DNA of 64,000 bases from Paraphaeosphaeria minitans (Eukaryota; Ascomycota; Dothideomycetes; Pleosporales; Didymosphaeriaceae), in assembly GCA_015832175.1 (NCBI GenBank), contig WJXW01000002.1, forward strand, positions 1,116,001 to 1,180,000, written 5' to 3'. Within the stretch, counting starts at the first letter, position 1. Each line of letters starts with the position of its first letter. Below are positions 46,191-59,410 of this stretch, one piece after another. Below the pieces are notes generated by a model, which saw nothing but the letters and a program-made list of their open reading frames with translations, was not told the DNA's origin and ran no database searches. Both the position numbers and the translations under genes were made by a program.

Positions 46191-46206
46191 GAACCTCCCC
46201 CTCTAG
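46191..46206 (-). other. Gypsy-1 polypurine tract
   Basis: GAACCTCCCCCTCTAG on the + strand, so the minus strand is AGAGGGGGAGG next to the LTR. This is the usual primer site for plus-strand DNA synthesis and fixes the orientation. Confidence 0.72.
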
Positions 46207-46535
46207 CTACAGTCCTCTACAGTATACTATAGCCTTAATAAAAACCTCACCCTATAAGAAAAGAAAAGAGTGTTTATAGAAGTGCGCTTTATATACGCAA
46301 TAATAGCGTATTATAAGTAAATAGTGTATATTGCAAATATATCGCGCGTATTATTTATTATAAGGCTCTTGCGCCTTCTATTTACTATAGCCTTTTGTAA
46401 TATAGGGTAGTAGGGCTATATAGTATTAATATTATTTTAATCTTCGTGTACTCTCTACCTACATAATACATAGACAACTTATTTTTAATATAGACAAAGC
46501 GCTTAATCTTTAAACAACCCCTTTAATTACCTAAG

Positions 46536-47390
46536 ATGCTGTACTACCTAGTACCTAAATATATTAAGAAGTCTAATCTCTATAATACTACTGCCTTCGC
46601 GTTTAGTAGAGATACTAAGCGTATAAACTATAACATAGTGCTTATAACTTATATATACTACGCATAGAACTTAGTAAAGCTCCCTAAAGACTATGCTAAA
46701 GATAATAATAAGCGCTATAACTATTATATTAAAGGTAATCGCAGAGGGTCTAACTTAGTATATATAGAGTCGCGCGTTATATATACGCTTTAGCTAATAC
46801 TTATAGGTGCTAAAGGTAATAAATAGGCGCCTTAATTACCTATACGCCCTTTGTAACTACTACTATATTATAGTTATAAAGACCCTAGGTAGGTAGCGTA
46901 AGATAGATAAGTGTGTAAAAGTAGTAGACCTAAAGCTAGCTTTTTACTAAAAGTAATTTAACTTAGAGCTAGCTAACTACTAGCGTGTTACAGCTTATAT
47001 TAGTACACCTATAGGTGTAGTAATCTAGGTGCCTACTACTAGCCCTTAGTATCTAGGCTTAATCCTAGTAGAGTAGCGTTAGATTACTAATACTCTTAAA
47101 GTAGTTATTCCCCTTATATAGTAAATAGTAAGTTCGCACCTTTCCCGCACTTAAAACGTATACTAATAACTTATTCTAAATTAATTTAGCGTCTGCTCCT
47201 TGCCGTAATAAGGGTAACTTAGATAACAGCGACAAAGAGAGTAGAGAGGAGGTTACTACTAGAGGTATAGTAGGTAAGAATAGTAAAAATAGTAAAGATA
47301 ATAAGTAGTAGGGGCGTAGGCAGTATATAGTTTAGTTAGATTGCTTCTTAGAAGCTAGCCTATAGGCCTTAGATAAATACCCCTAATAAG
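46536..47390 (+). pseudogene. Extra ORF antisense to gypsy-1 pol, RIP-broken
   Basis: Between the polypurine tract and the chromodomain, the + strand (opposite to pol) starts with ATG and reads about 43 codons (MLYYLVPKYIKKSNLYNTTA) before the first TAG. It continues in the same frame with only RIP-type stops (NLVKLPKDYAKDNNKRYNYY, YIKGNRRGSNLVYIESR). Near 47,220-47,300 an acidic/basic tail is readable (DNSDKESREE). No family is recognised. The position parallels the antisense ORF in gypsy-2. Confidence 0.45.
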
Positions 47391-48459
47391 CCATAAGTGC
47401 TCTATAAGCTACAGTACTCTATAACAATATACGTTATATCTACATTCTATATACTTTTATTATATCCTTTACCTCTTCTTTATATACGCAGCTCTTTTCC
47501 CTTTAAAAGTTTAGACTAGGTTATCTATATCTTTAAAGTCTAACTCTAGAATCTAGGTGTCCTAAGTCTTATTATAGCCTTTCTAGTAAAGTAGGTATTA
47601 CTTTTACCCCTTTCTTATTTACTTAGCTAGGATTTCTTACTTAGCTAGGATTTCTTCTACTTCCTAGGCTTCTCCTCCTTTAGGTGTGACCTTTAGTAGC
47701 TAGATATTAATGTTTTCTACTCCTAGCCTTAGTTTCTATTATTTAAGAAGGGAAATATAAAACATATTATAAATATAATAGTATAGTAAGAGGAGTAAGT
47801 AGTATGCCTACGTTCTGACTACATCCTATACTTAGAAAGGCCTAATAAATTTTCCTAATAGCTTCTTACTTAGTTATTAAGGCATGTATATGTTCTTTAT
47901 GCTAAGTAGGACTAAGTCACCTCTCTAGAATAACTCTTACTTATGCTTCTTATTATAGTACTAGTTCTAATACTCTTATGCTAAGTATAGGTGCTCTATA
48001 AGTAATGTGTATACGCTATATATGTGTTTTACTCTCTTAACTATATCTAGTAGCTCCCCCTCTAGCCTACTGTCCACAGGAGGCGTAGTAAGGATAGGGT
48101 GCTTACTATATACTATATAGAAAGGCGTTGTTTTTGTTAAATTGTGGATAGAGTTGTTGTATACAAATTAAGCTATTAGGAGCAGTCTAACCTAGTTTAT
48201 TTATAGAGGTGTAATAAACATACAAAGGTATTATTTAAGCGTCTAATTCTAGCGCTCTATTTACCCGTCTATTTAAGGGTAGAAAGTAGTGCTAAGCCTA
48301 CGCTTTACCTATATTTGGTAGCATATTTCTACCTAAAAAGCGGAGGTAAAGGTAAAGCCCCTATTAGATACAATACCTTTCTAAATACTAAACTTTAAAA
48401 TAACCTTTTAGAAGTAGGCTTCTACAAATTCCTTTATATCCTATATTTTCTGTGTAGGG

Positions 48460-48924
48460 TGTTAAATCCAAGAGGGTAGCTAGTCCTAAAGGGTTAAGGT
48501 TGGTTCTTAGGCAGGAGTACTTACAGAAAGTGGAAGGTCTTATTAATATATTAGTATCTTAATAAAGTATAATAAGTTAACAATTTAGTTTGCTAGAATC
48601 TAAACAATAGATTAATAAATAGATTAAATATAAGTATAAGAAGCTTATCCTCGCGTTCCTATATACTAAGTAATCCCACACGTCCTAGAATCCTATATGT
48701 CCTAGAGTCCTATATGTCCTAGAGTCCTATATGTCCTAGAGTCCTGTGCGGGCGAGTCCCATGTGTCCTAGAGTTCCTATAAGGGCGAGGCCTGTGCGGT
48801 CCTTAGGACCCCTAGGACCCGTAACCTATCACCTAACTGCCTAGTTAGCTGACTCCGGCGGACTGGTAGTCTAGAAGTATAATAAGCCTGTGCCCCGCTG
48901 CTCGTGCGCGGCTGGATCCTAACA
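48460..48924. repeat. Solo LTR (gypsy-2 family) inside gypsy-1
   Basis: A 465-bp segment starting TGTTAAATCC and ending GGATCCTAACA. It is flanked by TAGGG (48,455-48,459) and CAGGG (48,925-48,929), a 5-bp duplication with one C-to-T difference. Its left half matches 58,885-59,090. It contains a 17-18-bp tandem (CCTATATGTCCTAGAGT) and an unusually GC-rich right third, absent from the other copy. Confidence 0.85.
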
Positions 48925-49594
48925 CAGGGATATAGATAGCCATCTTAGAGAAGTGGTATATAATTATAAAAATTATATTAAAAGCGCAGCTACCTTAATC
49001 CTTTGCTAGTAGGAATCTAGTTATAAAGTCTAGTAAGACTTCCTTAAAGATATCCTTTAGCGTTAGAAGAGGTAATAGCTAGCTATACTTACTATGCCTT
49101 AGAGCTTTACTTCTTTAGTAAATAGTATAAGTCTTTACGTACTTCTAAATATCTTAACCTATAAGAGGCTAATAGTAGGTCCTTTTAATAGCCTTAAGCG
49201 TTCTATGTACGCTAAAGTGGCCTACTATATGCGTGTTATAGTGCTAGAACAAAATCTCTTACCTAATTACTAGTTTATCTAGGATGTATAATCTGCTATT
49301 ATACCTTAGGACTTCTATTTTATTAAGGTGCTATACTTACGCCTTACTACTACTTTAAGTACTTCTTTTACGCCTTAAGCTAGTAATACACTTAATAGTA
49401 AAGGTGTTCCTTTACTAAAACTACTAAACTTTAGTAATAAAGTTAGACTCTTTTATTATAGATTTGTTACTAACTAATACTCTAGCTAGTAAGCGTAGTA
49501 TATATAGCGTACACACTATAGCACTAGTAGTAGGGACCCTTATAGCTTTATAAATATTAGTAATATACGTCTTATATACGCCTAATAAGCTTAG

Positions 49595-49832
49595 TGTTGG
49601 TTTGGCTCAATCTACAATTAAGCATTTGAGGGTTAATAGTATACTATTGTGTAAAGGGTGAGAAGTAGGTTTAATTAATTACGTCTGGTCTATCGTACAA
49701 AGGGGCACTAAGGGCTTTATAAAGTCTCTGCCTCTTAGCGCTAACCTAAGTAGTGGGTCCTTGTGCGGGTCCCTATAGGTAGGCAGGCCCCTACTTTACC
49801 TAGTGCTACTTGTACGATAAACTATACAGACA
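49595..49832 (-). repeat. Copia-B left LTR
   Basis: 238 bp from TGTTGGTTTGG to TATACAGACA. Same length as the right copy, with only scattered transitions between them. Confidence 0.93.
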
Positions 49833-51090
49833 CTAGTAACTTTTCTTTTATATAATAGCCTATGTCTATTATACGCTTCCTTTTCCTGTCCTTCTCTATC
49901 TATATAGTTAGCCTTCCCCTATTAGAATAGGTTGTGGGGTAGGTGTAGTGTTACTATATAGTAGAAGTCCTATTTGCACCTACTCTTGTGCAAATAGGTA
50001 GTAATAGCTAACCTACTTAGTTTTTACCTTACCCCCTTATATAGTAGTAGAGCCGCATCGCATAATAAGGCTCTTTCTAGGCATGTGCCTTATGTATAAA
50101 CAGAAGGTAGGGTATTAAGCGATATAATGCTTAGCGCTAGGTTTTAGTAAGTAGGTATAAAAGGATGTCTCCTAGCTCCTCTAAACCCTCTCTCCTTTAT
50201 TCTACTTTAATGTACGTGTACCTTCCTCCCTTCTTTCTTTATTCTTTTTAGTGTTCTAGTGTCTAGTGGCTAGTGCTCTGTTACTAGTGAATATATATAG
50301 CTTTTTTATATAATACTAATTTTTAATAAGACATATATATATATATACACACTTGCTATTGTACAATAGCTAATAACACTATTAGTCTATTAAGCGCTAG
50401 TGCCCTTGCTACTAGTGTCTTTGTGCTAGTTATTATAGGCCAGACTGGATCGCGCATTTAGGTTAACCTCCCTACTAGTTCGCCTAGTATAAGGGCCTTT
50501 ATACAGAGCCTAGTAGTGGACGTATAATAAATCCTCTAGAGTATCTTTATTTTTATTATACGATGCTAATAGGTGTAGGACGAAGAGGCTAGGGTAGCCT
50601 AGATGCCTTTTTAGAATATTATTGTGTAAATCTTAGTTAGTATAAACCTCTAGTAGTAGGCTGCTTACATTATATAATATAAGGGATATTAGTAAGTAGT
50701 GCTTATCTAGTTGCGTAGCTAAGTTTAAAATAAGTCTTATGCTTACTTATGCGGCACTGCTAATACTAGTAATTAGGTGTTTCTGGATTATTATATAATT
50801 CTAGGTTATAAGTCTAGATTATGCAGTACCTATATATAGAAGTTACACAGTGCTTGTTGTAAGTGTTATATATAAGAGGGGGTGAATATCTTTATTATAT
50901 AAAGGGGTAGGTAGGCCTAGTCTTAAGATATCTAAATTATTAATATAGAAAATATATTCTTTAATGTCTTTATATAATCTCCTATAATGTGTTCCCTCTC
51001 TTATAATAAAACTGTAATGTTAAATTAGTAGTAGGGCTTATACAGCCTAAAAATAAATGTGTCTGTGCGAAGTTATAGCAAGTTAGATAG

Positions 51091-51117
51091 AAAAAAAAAA
51101 TTTTTTTTTTTTAAAAA
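51091..51117. repeat. A10/T12 homopolymer palindrome
   Basis: Ten A followed by twelve T and five A, inside copia-B; it may form a hairpin. Probably a by-product of RIP and slippage. Confidence 0.8.
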
Positions 51118-54100
51118 TAGTAAGTGAAATAACAAAAGAAATGTTGTGTAGTAGAGTAGTTACTCTGTTGTGCGGTCCTTATTAATTCTGTCTACTAAAG
51201 CCTTAATAGTAATGTGTAGTTTATTTATTAAGATTAGTGTTTAGAGTGCCTAGTTAGGTGCTTTCTTTGTATAAGTATTAGTAGAATTATCTTTACTATT
51301 AATCTACCTAATCTTTGTAATTTTCTATTTTTTGTACAACTCCCTAATTAATATAATGTTAATTATAAGGCGTTTTTTGTTTGTAGTGCCTAGTCGTACA
51401 AGGCATTTGTATAGGGATTTTAAGTTAGTATAGACTATAACAGGAATTAAGAGGATCTAAAGTGTTTATATAATCTATTAAAGTGTTGTGCTTAATACAA
51501 TTGCATTATTAAAACCGCTTACTAGACTATATAATTTGCTTACTAGAACACTTCTAGTTACTCTTTTACACTTTACTAAGTTCTAGTAGATAATGTTGCT
51601 ATAGATCTTAAAGTCCTAAGTTGTTGTGCGATGTTCCTCTGCTAGCACAATAATAAAGCTAAGCTGTGAGCTTAGGTCTCTGTTATTAGTAAAAGAGCTA
51701 TCTGTAAAGATGAACAGCTTCGTGCGACTTAGGTTAAGTGGAATAAATTTTAGTCCTCTTTATGTATTCTAAATTTGCTAGTTTAAACGTATGTTTAGTG
51801 CCTTAATATCTTCTTCTGTTAGTACTATTATTTGCGTAGTAATAGACAGGTTAAATGTTGCTTCTAGTTAGTAAACTAAAGAGATATATACACCTCTTGC
51901 TTATTATGCGATGTATTAGTATACAGTATCTTTATTCTAGGGATTAATTATGCGAAGGCTTTTAGCCTATCCCTTTTATTCTAGGGTGATAACACCCTAA
52001 GTAAGTTAAATTTTGCCTCTATTAAACTTAATTGCCCTATCTTGTGTTAAGACGCTTTTGTTTTTCGCATAAAACTTTGTAGCATAGAGCTACTCCTCTT
52101 CTTGTTATATAAAGCTTTCTGTAACCACACTAAGGGTGTTATTAGTCTAGAGTCTAGTAATGCCAAACATGTTAGGTCCCTTATCTATAATAAGTAAGCA
52201 TAGGTCGTACGTTAACATATGCATCCTTAGTTTCTCCTTATAGTGGTTATAGTATGTCTTAAACTAGTAAAGACCTAATTCTGCTGCGCTATATAAAGGT
52301 CGTACAACTCACAGAATTATGTTTAGTAGGAAGAAATCGCGCATTTCTACTAGTAGTTAGGCGTATAATATACGAAGAAGTTTATTAGTAGACTACACAT
52401 AGGCCTAAGTAATATCCCTAAGCTTAATGTGTATGTTATATAACTAAATTAGTATTATAGAAAGAGCTAATAGTAACCTCTAGCTTATGCGCTAGATAGT
52501 AGGGGATTATATAAGAATCTCCTCTTTTTCTTTGTCTAAATAGCTAGTAAAGACAAGTTTTAATTTCTTATATAGTTAGGTTGTCTTGCCTTTAATCTCT
52601 TGTACGAGACGTAGGTTAAAGATACAGCTAGGTTGTTTATTAGGGTTATACGATAAGATTTTAAAAGTGCTATTAGTAATAAGGGTATTTATTTCTGCCA
52701 TATTTAATTCTTTAAAGGGCTAGCTAGGTGTAGTAATAACACTGTCTGTACAAAGCTTTAGTGTAAGCTTAAAGTTATTCTTTTTTTTTTTAGGTAATAA
52801 ACTAGGTGTTTAGTCTTCCTAACCTTTGTTAAGCTTTACCTAATTATGCGACTATAGTAGTTTAGTCCTTTCTAGGTCTTCCCTTTAGCCTTAGCTTTAG
52901 GGCTTTAATTTGTGCGGCTATAGGAGTATTTATATTCTATAGTTCCTATGTGCTGTCTTTAGTTGCGTAATAGTATAGTTTAACCTATATGTAGCGTAGT
53001 TTTAGAGGTCTATTTTTAAGCTCTAGGATAATATCTCTTCCTTTAATACTCTTAATCTTGTATAGTTCTTACTATCCTTTCTTTTCTCTCTAGGCTATAA
53101 CTTTAGAGTCTAGTAGGAGTGTAAGGGTTCTGTGCGATAATAGGCTATTTCTAGTATTAATTATATAAGTAACTTTAACTTTAGCTCTATCCTTTTTAAG
53201 TATTTTTATTGCTTTCTAAACTGTATTAGCTTAGGTAATTAGTTCTAGTAAGGGTAGAGAGTCCTTATTAATCTTTAGGTAGGCACTAAAAACTAGGAGG
53301 GTAGGTACTATACTATTAGGCCTAGCTGTGTTATTTAGTGCTTTTACTGCTATCTGTAGCACTGTTTTATTGTCTATATAACTGTTAATCTTAGCTCTTA
53401 GGATGTTATACGCTTAGTGTAGTAGTGTATATACTCTTTTAATCTTGCCTATAGCCTAGTGTGCCTCTACTAGTATTTGCCTATATTCTGCCCTAACTAT
53501 CTTCGCATGACTCTGAAACTTGTTAGAAGCGAAATTGGTTTCTAGGTTATAGATAATATAATCTAGTGGGCCTTAGTATATATTAATCTAGTATTTTGTT
53601 AAGGTATCCTAGGTGTCTTGTGTAGTTATTAATTTTAGGAATTAGGCTACTTAAAAGGATATGTCTATATTAATAACGTGTAGGACATCCCTTTTACTAA
53701 TTTGTATAATATTAATAATAATTTTATAGTTAAAGTATAAGTTATTTTAGATAGAGAACTTAAAGCGTCTTAGCGCTTAGTTATATAACTAGTAGTAGTA
53801 ATAGAACTTCCTTACTTCTTCTAGTATAGAGCTCTCTACTTTATGCCCTACCTAAGTAAAAAGCTTATATAGTCTTTCTGTCTAGGGGTGTCTAAAATAG
53901 TGGTGTAGGCGTTAGAGTTCTATCTCTATAAAGAAGAGAGCTAATTTCTTATTACTAAGGTTAAAGAAGGGGTAACCCTACTTTTATATAACTAGGACTG
54001 TTATACTATCCCTTTGTATAATAATATCTAGCATGTTATTAAAGTATATCCTAAGTCTATTAGCATCTGCTAGCAATAGTAGGAATAGTGTTAGGGAGTT

Positions 54101-56554
54101 AAGGATATAGTAGGTTACTGTTCCTATAGGGTTAGTAATTTATATAGTGCCTAGAGATGTCTAGGAACCCTGTCCTCTAAAGCTAATGTTAGTAGATTCT
54201 AGTAACTAGTCTACTTTAGTAGTTAGGTTTTTGTGTAAGTAGGTAGTAAGCTAGTCCTTTTTTACTATAGACACTTGTGTGGCGCCTATATCCTAGAGTT
54301 CTCTTTAGTACTTTGTACAATACTAACTAGCTAGAGTAAATAGTTGTGTAGGTTCCTTTATATTCTTATTATCTTTGCTATGTTAGATGTCTTCGCCAGT
54401 TATACGATAAAGGTAGGCAGTAGAAGTAAGGTATAAGGTAGCCTTCTATGCTTCTTCTTTATTACTCTATTAGTCTTATTTATCTTCCTCCTCTTTTGTG
54501 CGATAGTCTTCTTCCTCTAGCTCTCTTTTAAAGTTAAGGATGTATACTTATACATCTATAACAGAGGGTTTATATTTGTAGAAGTTAGCGTATAATAATA
54601 TATATTGCCTTCTAGCTCGCTAGGTATTCTTTAGTAGATAGTTAGTGGACTAGTATCCTTCTTTATAGTATATAAAGCATTTCTACTTTATATAAAAGCT
54701 TAAACTTCTAAAGTTGCTCCTTCCTTTTAGTCTAAAGGTTAATCTACCTCTAGAGGGGCTAGATCCTTTTATATAATTAGGATTGTTATATTATTAATTA
54801 GTGTAGTACACCTTTTTACTATCTTAGAAGAACTATAACTTCTTCCTATTTTTAGTAACTTAGAGTAACACACAAAGGTCGCAGAGTAAGCCTTCTACTA
54901 TATTTTTAGAGTTAAACATAGCTTATTTAAGGTTAGGATAGCTGCGGTATACTTATATAATAGTAGTATATAATTATAGTTTACTACTAAAGCCTTATTT
55001 AAGAGCCCTTTAGGCTAAAGTAAACTTATTAATTATTACTTCCAGGGCCTTATACAATGTAGTAGCTAGATTATCCCTTTTATAGTGTTTAAAGGTAAGA
55101 GTGGTCTAGTCTATCTAGTACTATTTATAATTAATACTAGTGTTAAAGTGCCTATTTAGTCTATTGTATAATTTATTCTATAGAAGTCCTAGTCTAATGT
55201 TGTGTAGGTAGTAGGTACTCGCACAATTAGAAAGGATTCCTAGGAAGATATTTGTATACTAGTTCTATAGTATACCTAGCCTATAGTATAGTTCTCTAAA
55301 GACTTTTACCTTATCTGCTAAGATATTGTATAGCCTACTAGTGTAGTTATTCTCTTTACTCTAAGCCTTCTAAAAGAGAATAATCTTGTCTGGCTAGATA
55401 TAAGCATAATCTCCTAGTTGTTAAAGAGACTAGGAGTGTCTAGCCTCTTTGTACGATGTAGTTTGTTAGGTAAAAGTAGTCTGGGTTTTAGGCTGCTGCC
55501 ACTAGTGTGGCTCTATATATAGTGTCTTTGTTCTTATATGTATAGGGATGGGCCCCAGCTGTGCTCTATATATATATACATTACCTGTAGATAGTGTAGG
55601 TTATATAGTTAGAATTATACGAAGCGGTTTAGGTTATAGTTATAAAGTTATTGTACGAAGGGTCTGTAGCTTATAGTTAAGCTGTAATAGTTTAAAGAGT
55701 TTCTTTATATAGGTGTCCTTTATTATAGAATTAGTAGCGATAAAGCCTTCCTTTGTAAGAAAAGTAATAAGCTCTCTTCTTACTACATAACTAATTTTAT
55801 TAAAGGTTCTCTCTTTCTAGTTATTAAAATCTTTAGTAAAAGAAGAGATTACCTCTTTACCTTTAAGGCTGCTTACGCGATATTATGCAATTATGTACAC
55901 TATATAAGTGTTTAGCTGTTTTAAAGAAGGGGGTAGGTGGCTGTATAAATTTACTTTATCTACTTAGTACTTTTGTGCGATCTCTCCTCTTAAGGTAATA
56001 GCCTTAATGTTTATTACTTCCTTTACTTATTAAAGCTATATTGCTTCAGCTTTATCTTTCTGCTAAGAAGGCAGTATTAATTATTACGCAATGTCTTTAG
56101 GTTATAGTTCCTCTAGGAAGTCTCCTAGTCTTAAGGCTATATTATTGTTGTCTTTCTTAGTTGTGCGACGTGTCTATGTTTAGTTGTTGCTAGTTCAATC
56201 GTGCGACGTGTTTTTTAGGGTTGTGAATGTGCTTACTATCTCCTTTCTTTTCTGTAGAATAGTTTAGACTAGATTGTGCGACTCTTTATAAATGTGCGCG
56301 CTTTGTTTCTGCTTGTTATATAATCTAAAATTTAATCTCTAGTAAAGGTATTATCTCCTTTCTTTTCTATAGAATAGCTTAGACTAGATTATGCAACTCT
56401 TTACAGATGTGCGCGCTTTATTTCTGCTTATTATATAATCTAAAATTTAATCTCTAGTAAAGGTAATAATATAGAGCCTACGCATCCAGCTTATAGGGCG
56501 CTCTATTTTTAAACCTTACTAGTTTGCAGTTAATTAGAATTAACTACTAATTAG

Positions 56555-56792
56555 TGTTAGTTTGGCTTAATCTGCAATTAAGTATTTAAGGATTAATAGT
56601 ATACTATCGTGTAAAGGGTAAGAAGTAGGTTTAATTAATTACGTCTAGTCTATCGTACAAAGGGGCACTAAGGGCTTTATGAAGTCTCTGCCTCTTAGCG
56701 CTAACCTAAGTAGTGGGTCCTTATGCGGGTCCCTATAGGTAGGCAGGCCCCCACTTCACCTAGTGCTACTTATACGATAAACTGTACGGACA
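56555..56792 (-). repeat. Copia-B right LTR
   Basis: 238 bp from TGTTAGTTTGG to TGTACGGACA, followed directly by the CTTAG duplication. Confidence 0.93.
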
Positions 56793-58884
56793 CTTAGCTT
56801 ATTTATAGATCTGCTTACTCTACTATACTTAGTCTTCTATAGTATTTTATTCTATAGAGTAGGCAATAAACAGGTTAGTAATAGGTTCTTCTATACATAA
56901 TCTACCCTTCTTAATAGTCTATCTGCTAGGTTTATTTTTCCTAGGTAGTATTCTACTTTAAAATTAAAAGTTATTAAGTACATCGCCTATTATACTTATT
57001 ATAAATTTAGCTTCTATACAGCGCGCATGCCGCGTAAGTTGTTATAATTACTTAGTACTTAAATTATATACTACGTGCTATCTAGATAATGTCTCTATTA
57101 CTTAAAGTAGTAGATAATAGCAAAAAGCTTAAGGTTATATACCTTATAATTTAGCTCTACTGCTTAAAGTTTTCTTAACACAAAAGTAACTAGGTACTAC
57201 TTCTAGTCCTTAAATAGCTGCGAAAGGATACTATATATTATAAAAGTAGATATGTTAGTCTCTAATTAGATTAGTAGCGTAAGGTTAAAGTAGTGTAGGA
57301 TAGGCGCACTTAAAAAGCGTATTTTAAGTATTTTAAAAGTATTATTAGCTTCTACTAACTATTAGAACACTTAGTTCTTCTTAAGTAAGTCTAAAAAAGG
57401 AGTAGTTTCTCGCGTATATACCTTAATAAATTGCCTATAAAAGTTTATAAAGCCTAGAAATAACTAGAGCTCTTAAATACTAGTTAGCTGTAGCTATTCT
57501 ATAATAGTTACTATATATATAGGATTAGCGCAGATTCCTCGCGTAGTTATAATAAAACTAAGGAAGTAGACTTCGCCTAAAGTAAATATACACTTAGTTA
57601 AATTAATAAAAAGTTTAGTCTTACGTAGTAATTTAAGCACAGCGTAAACAGCGCGCTAATAAAGCGTAAGATCCTTATTATAGGTATAGATAAGTATATT
57701 ATCTAGGTATATGATATATATATAATCTAGGTGTAGTGCTAGTGCCTTATTAATATATGCCTAGAAGCTTGTAGGGGTATTAGTTAAGCTAAATAGTATT
57801 ACTAAGTATTTAAAGTAGTTGTAGTAAGTTTAAAATGTGGTTTTCTACTTATCTCCTACCTAGATCTAAATTCTATAGTAGGCGTTGCGAAGATTAAGGG
57901 TCGTATAGTAGTATACGCCTAATAGGCAGTTAAGTGTCTCTCTAACTAAAAGTAGTAAGTAATAATTCTTAATAGTAATCGCGTTAAGGCCCTAATAATC
58001 TACGTAAAGCTATAGTGTGCTATTTTTCTTAGGGGCGAATAGAATTAGTGCTCTAGCTAGGCTAGTACTATACCTAATCTATTCTTTTTTTAAGGTATCT
58101 TTTAGATACTCCTAAAGTACCTTAAGCTCCCACTCTAAGAGATTATAGAGTGGTTTATAAAGAGGTTCCTTTCCCTCCATAATAGGGATAGCATAATTAG
58201 ACTCCTTAAAATTTAGTAGGGTAAACGCTGCTTTTTTATTAAATACGTTACTATATTTGTATAATACGTTGGAAATATATAGTACCTACACTACGCGTGC
58301 TTTATTAATACGCGCTAGGTACTCTAAGCTTATACTAGTTATTTATAAAACCCCTAGAAGAAACAAATCTAAAGTAGTATACTTTATATTATCTTTAAAG
58401 TCCCTTATAGTAACAAGCTATATTAAAGCTATAGTATAGCCCTAGCGCTATATTTATAAGCTGTAATTAAGTTAGATATTACCTTCTTATAGGAAGGGGT
58501 TACTAAATAGGAGAAAGATCCCTTCTTTATTAACGCTATAAATAGTAGTCTTTGTCCTACACTCTACCCCTATATTATATGTAATGCGCACCTAGAGCGC
58601 ATAAGCAGCGTAGGTGCTTTACCTTTAGGCCCTAATCTATTCTAGTTTAGGGAGCTTAGCCCCTTTAATAGGCTTTAGATTTATTTTAATAGTAATAATC
58701 TAGCTAATTAGGCTAATATTAGCCTATAAGTTAAGAATTATTTAGAATTCCCTCTCTAAGCCTATATTTCTAGCTACGCTACACGTGCGCTTTATACCTA
58801 GTAAGATATAAATTAGTAGGCGCCTTACTATACCTAGGTTGTAAGTAAAGCTTAGCCTTTTCCTATATAGTTTACTTATATAGG

Positions 58885-59300
58885 TGTTAAATCCAAGAGG
58901 GTAGCTAGTCCTAAAGGGTTAAGGTTGTTTCTTAGGCAGGAGTACTTACAGAAGGTGGAAAGTCTTATTAATATAATAGTATTTTATAAAGTGTAATAAG
59001 TTAACAATTTAGTCTACTAGAATCTAAACAATAGATTAATAAATAGATTAAACACAAGTATAGAGAGTCCATCTTTGCGTTCCTATATACTAAGCAAAGT
59101 CCGCTTTGTAGGGAGCGCTCTATAGAGAGTAGCTATATGTGTTATACTCTAGTATAGAGCAATTAAGCGCTCTATAGAGAGTAGTTATATAACTCCTTTA
59201 TTTAAGGCATAGCTAGCCTTAAATCTTGCTTAATCCTTGCTACGCGCCTACTAGGTACAAAACTAGCTTCTCGCTATTATGTGGATTTTAGATCCTAATA
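58885..59300 (-). repeat. Gypsy-2 3' LTR
   Basis: 416 bp from TGTTAAATCC to GATCCTAATA (terminal CA read as TA, RIP-like). Homologous to the solo LTR at 48,460-48,924. The adjacent 59,301-59,317 (TTATCCCCTCTCTTTTA) is a polypurine tract on the minus strand. Confidence 0.82.
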
Positions 59301-59410
59301 TTATCCCCTCTCTTTTACAGATTTGTCCTAAATTATATATTTAGATCTTAGCTATTATTACGTAAGCTGTTCTACTAATCTTGTTTACTATAAGTACGTC
59401 TATTAGCATT

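Larger units (their letters stand above)
49595..56792 (-). mobile_element. Copia-B: complete Ty1/Copia retrotransposon, RIP-degenerate
   Basis: 7,198 bp with 238-bp LTRs and an exact 5-bp target duplication CTTAG (49,590-49,594 and 56,793-56,797). Pol lies on the minus strand. The pre-integrase region LQRLHHYFRHPQTERLYKLF is readable at about 53,900. A downstream reverse-transcriptase part with RIP stops (LRHTITTIRRN, NKRDRLKAFA) lies near 51,850-52,350. The Gag knuckle region is near 54,660-54,720 with its Cys codons altered. No intact frame remains. A purine tract (TTTTCTTTTA on +) lies 7 bp inside the left LTR. A tandem duplication of about 115 bp sits near the right LTR (about 56,237-56,465). 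Confidence 0.85.
45975..58884 (-). mobile_element. Gypsy-1: Ty3/Gypsy chromovirus, interrupted three times
   Basis: Read right to left on the minus strand. Parts seen: a protease/RT connection (EGKEPLYKPLYNL), reverse transcriptase (LNAITIKNYY; YLDNILIY in place of YxDD at about 57,685-57,712), RNase H and integrase (about 57,400-56,798 continuing at 49,589-48,000, with TPFYIVYSKHPIL), and a chromodomain-like end (YLLY*KGYNKT*DT* near 47,515-47,605). Its 3' LTR is 45,975-46,190 with an adjacent polypurine tract. It is split by the solo LTR at 48,460, by copia-B at 49,595 and by gypsy-2 at 58,885. Without the first two inserts about 5.2 kb remains, plausible for such an element. The 5' LTR and Gag are not in the window. 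Confidence 0.8.

Noticed and set aside
58257..58439. 60-codon open frame in the TA-rich block
   Set aside because: It is the antisense shadow of the gypsy-1 protease/RT region.
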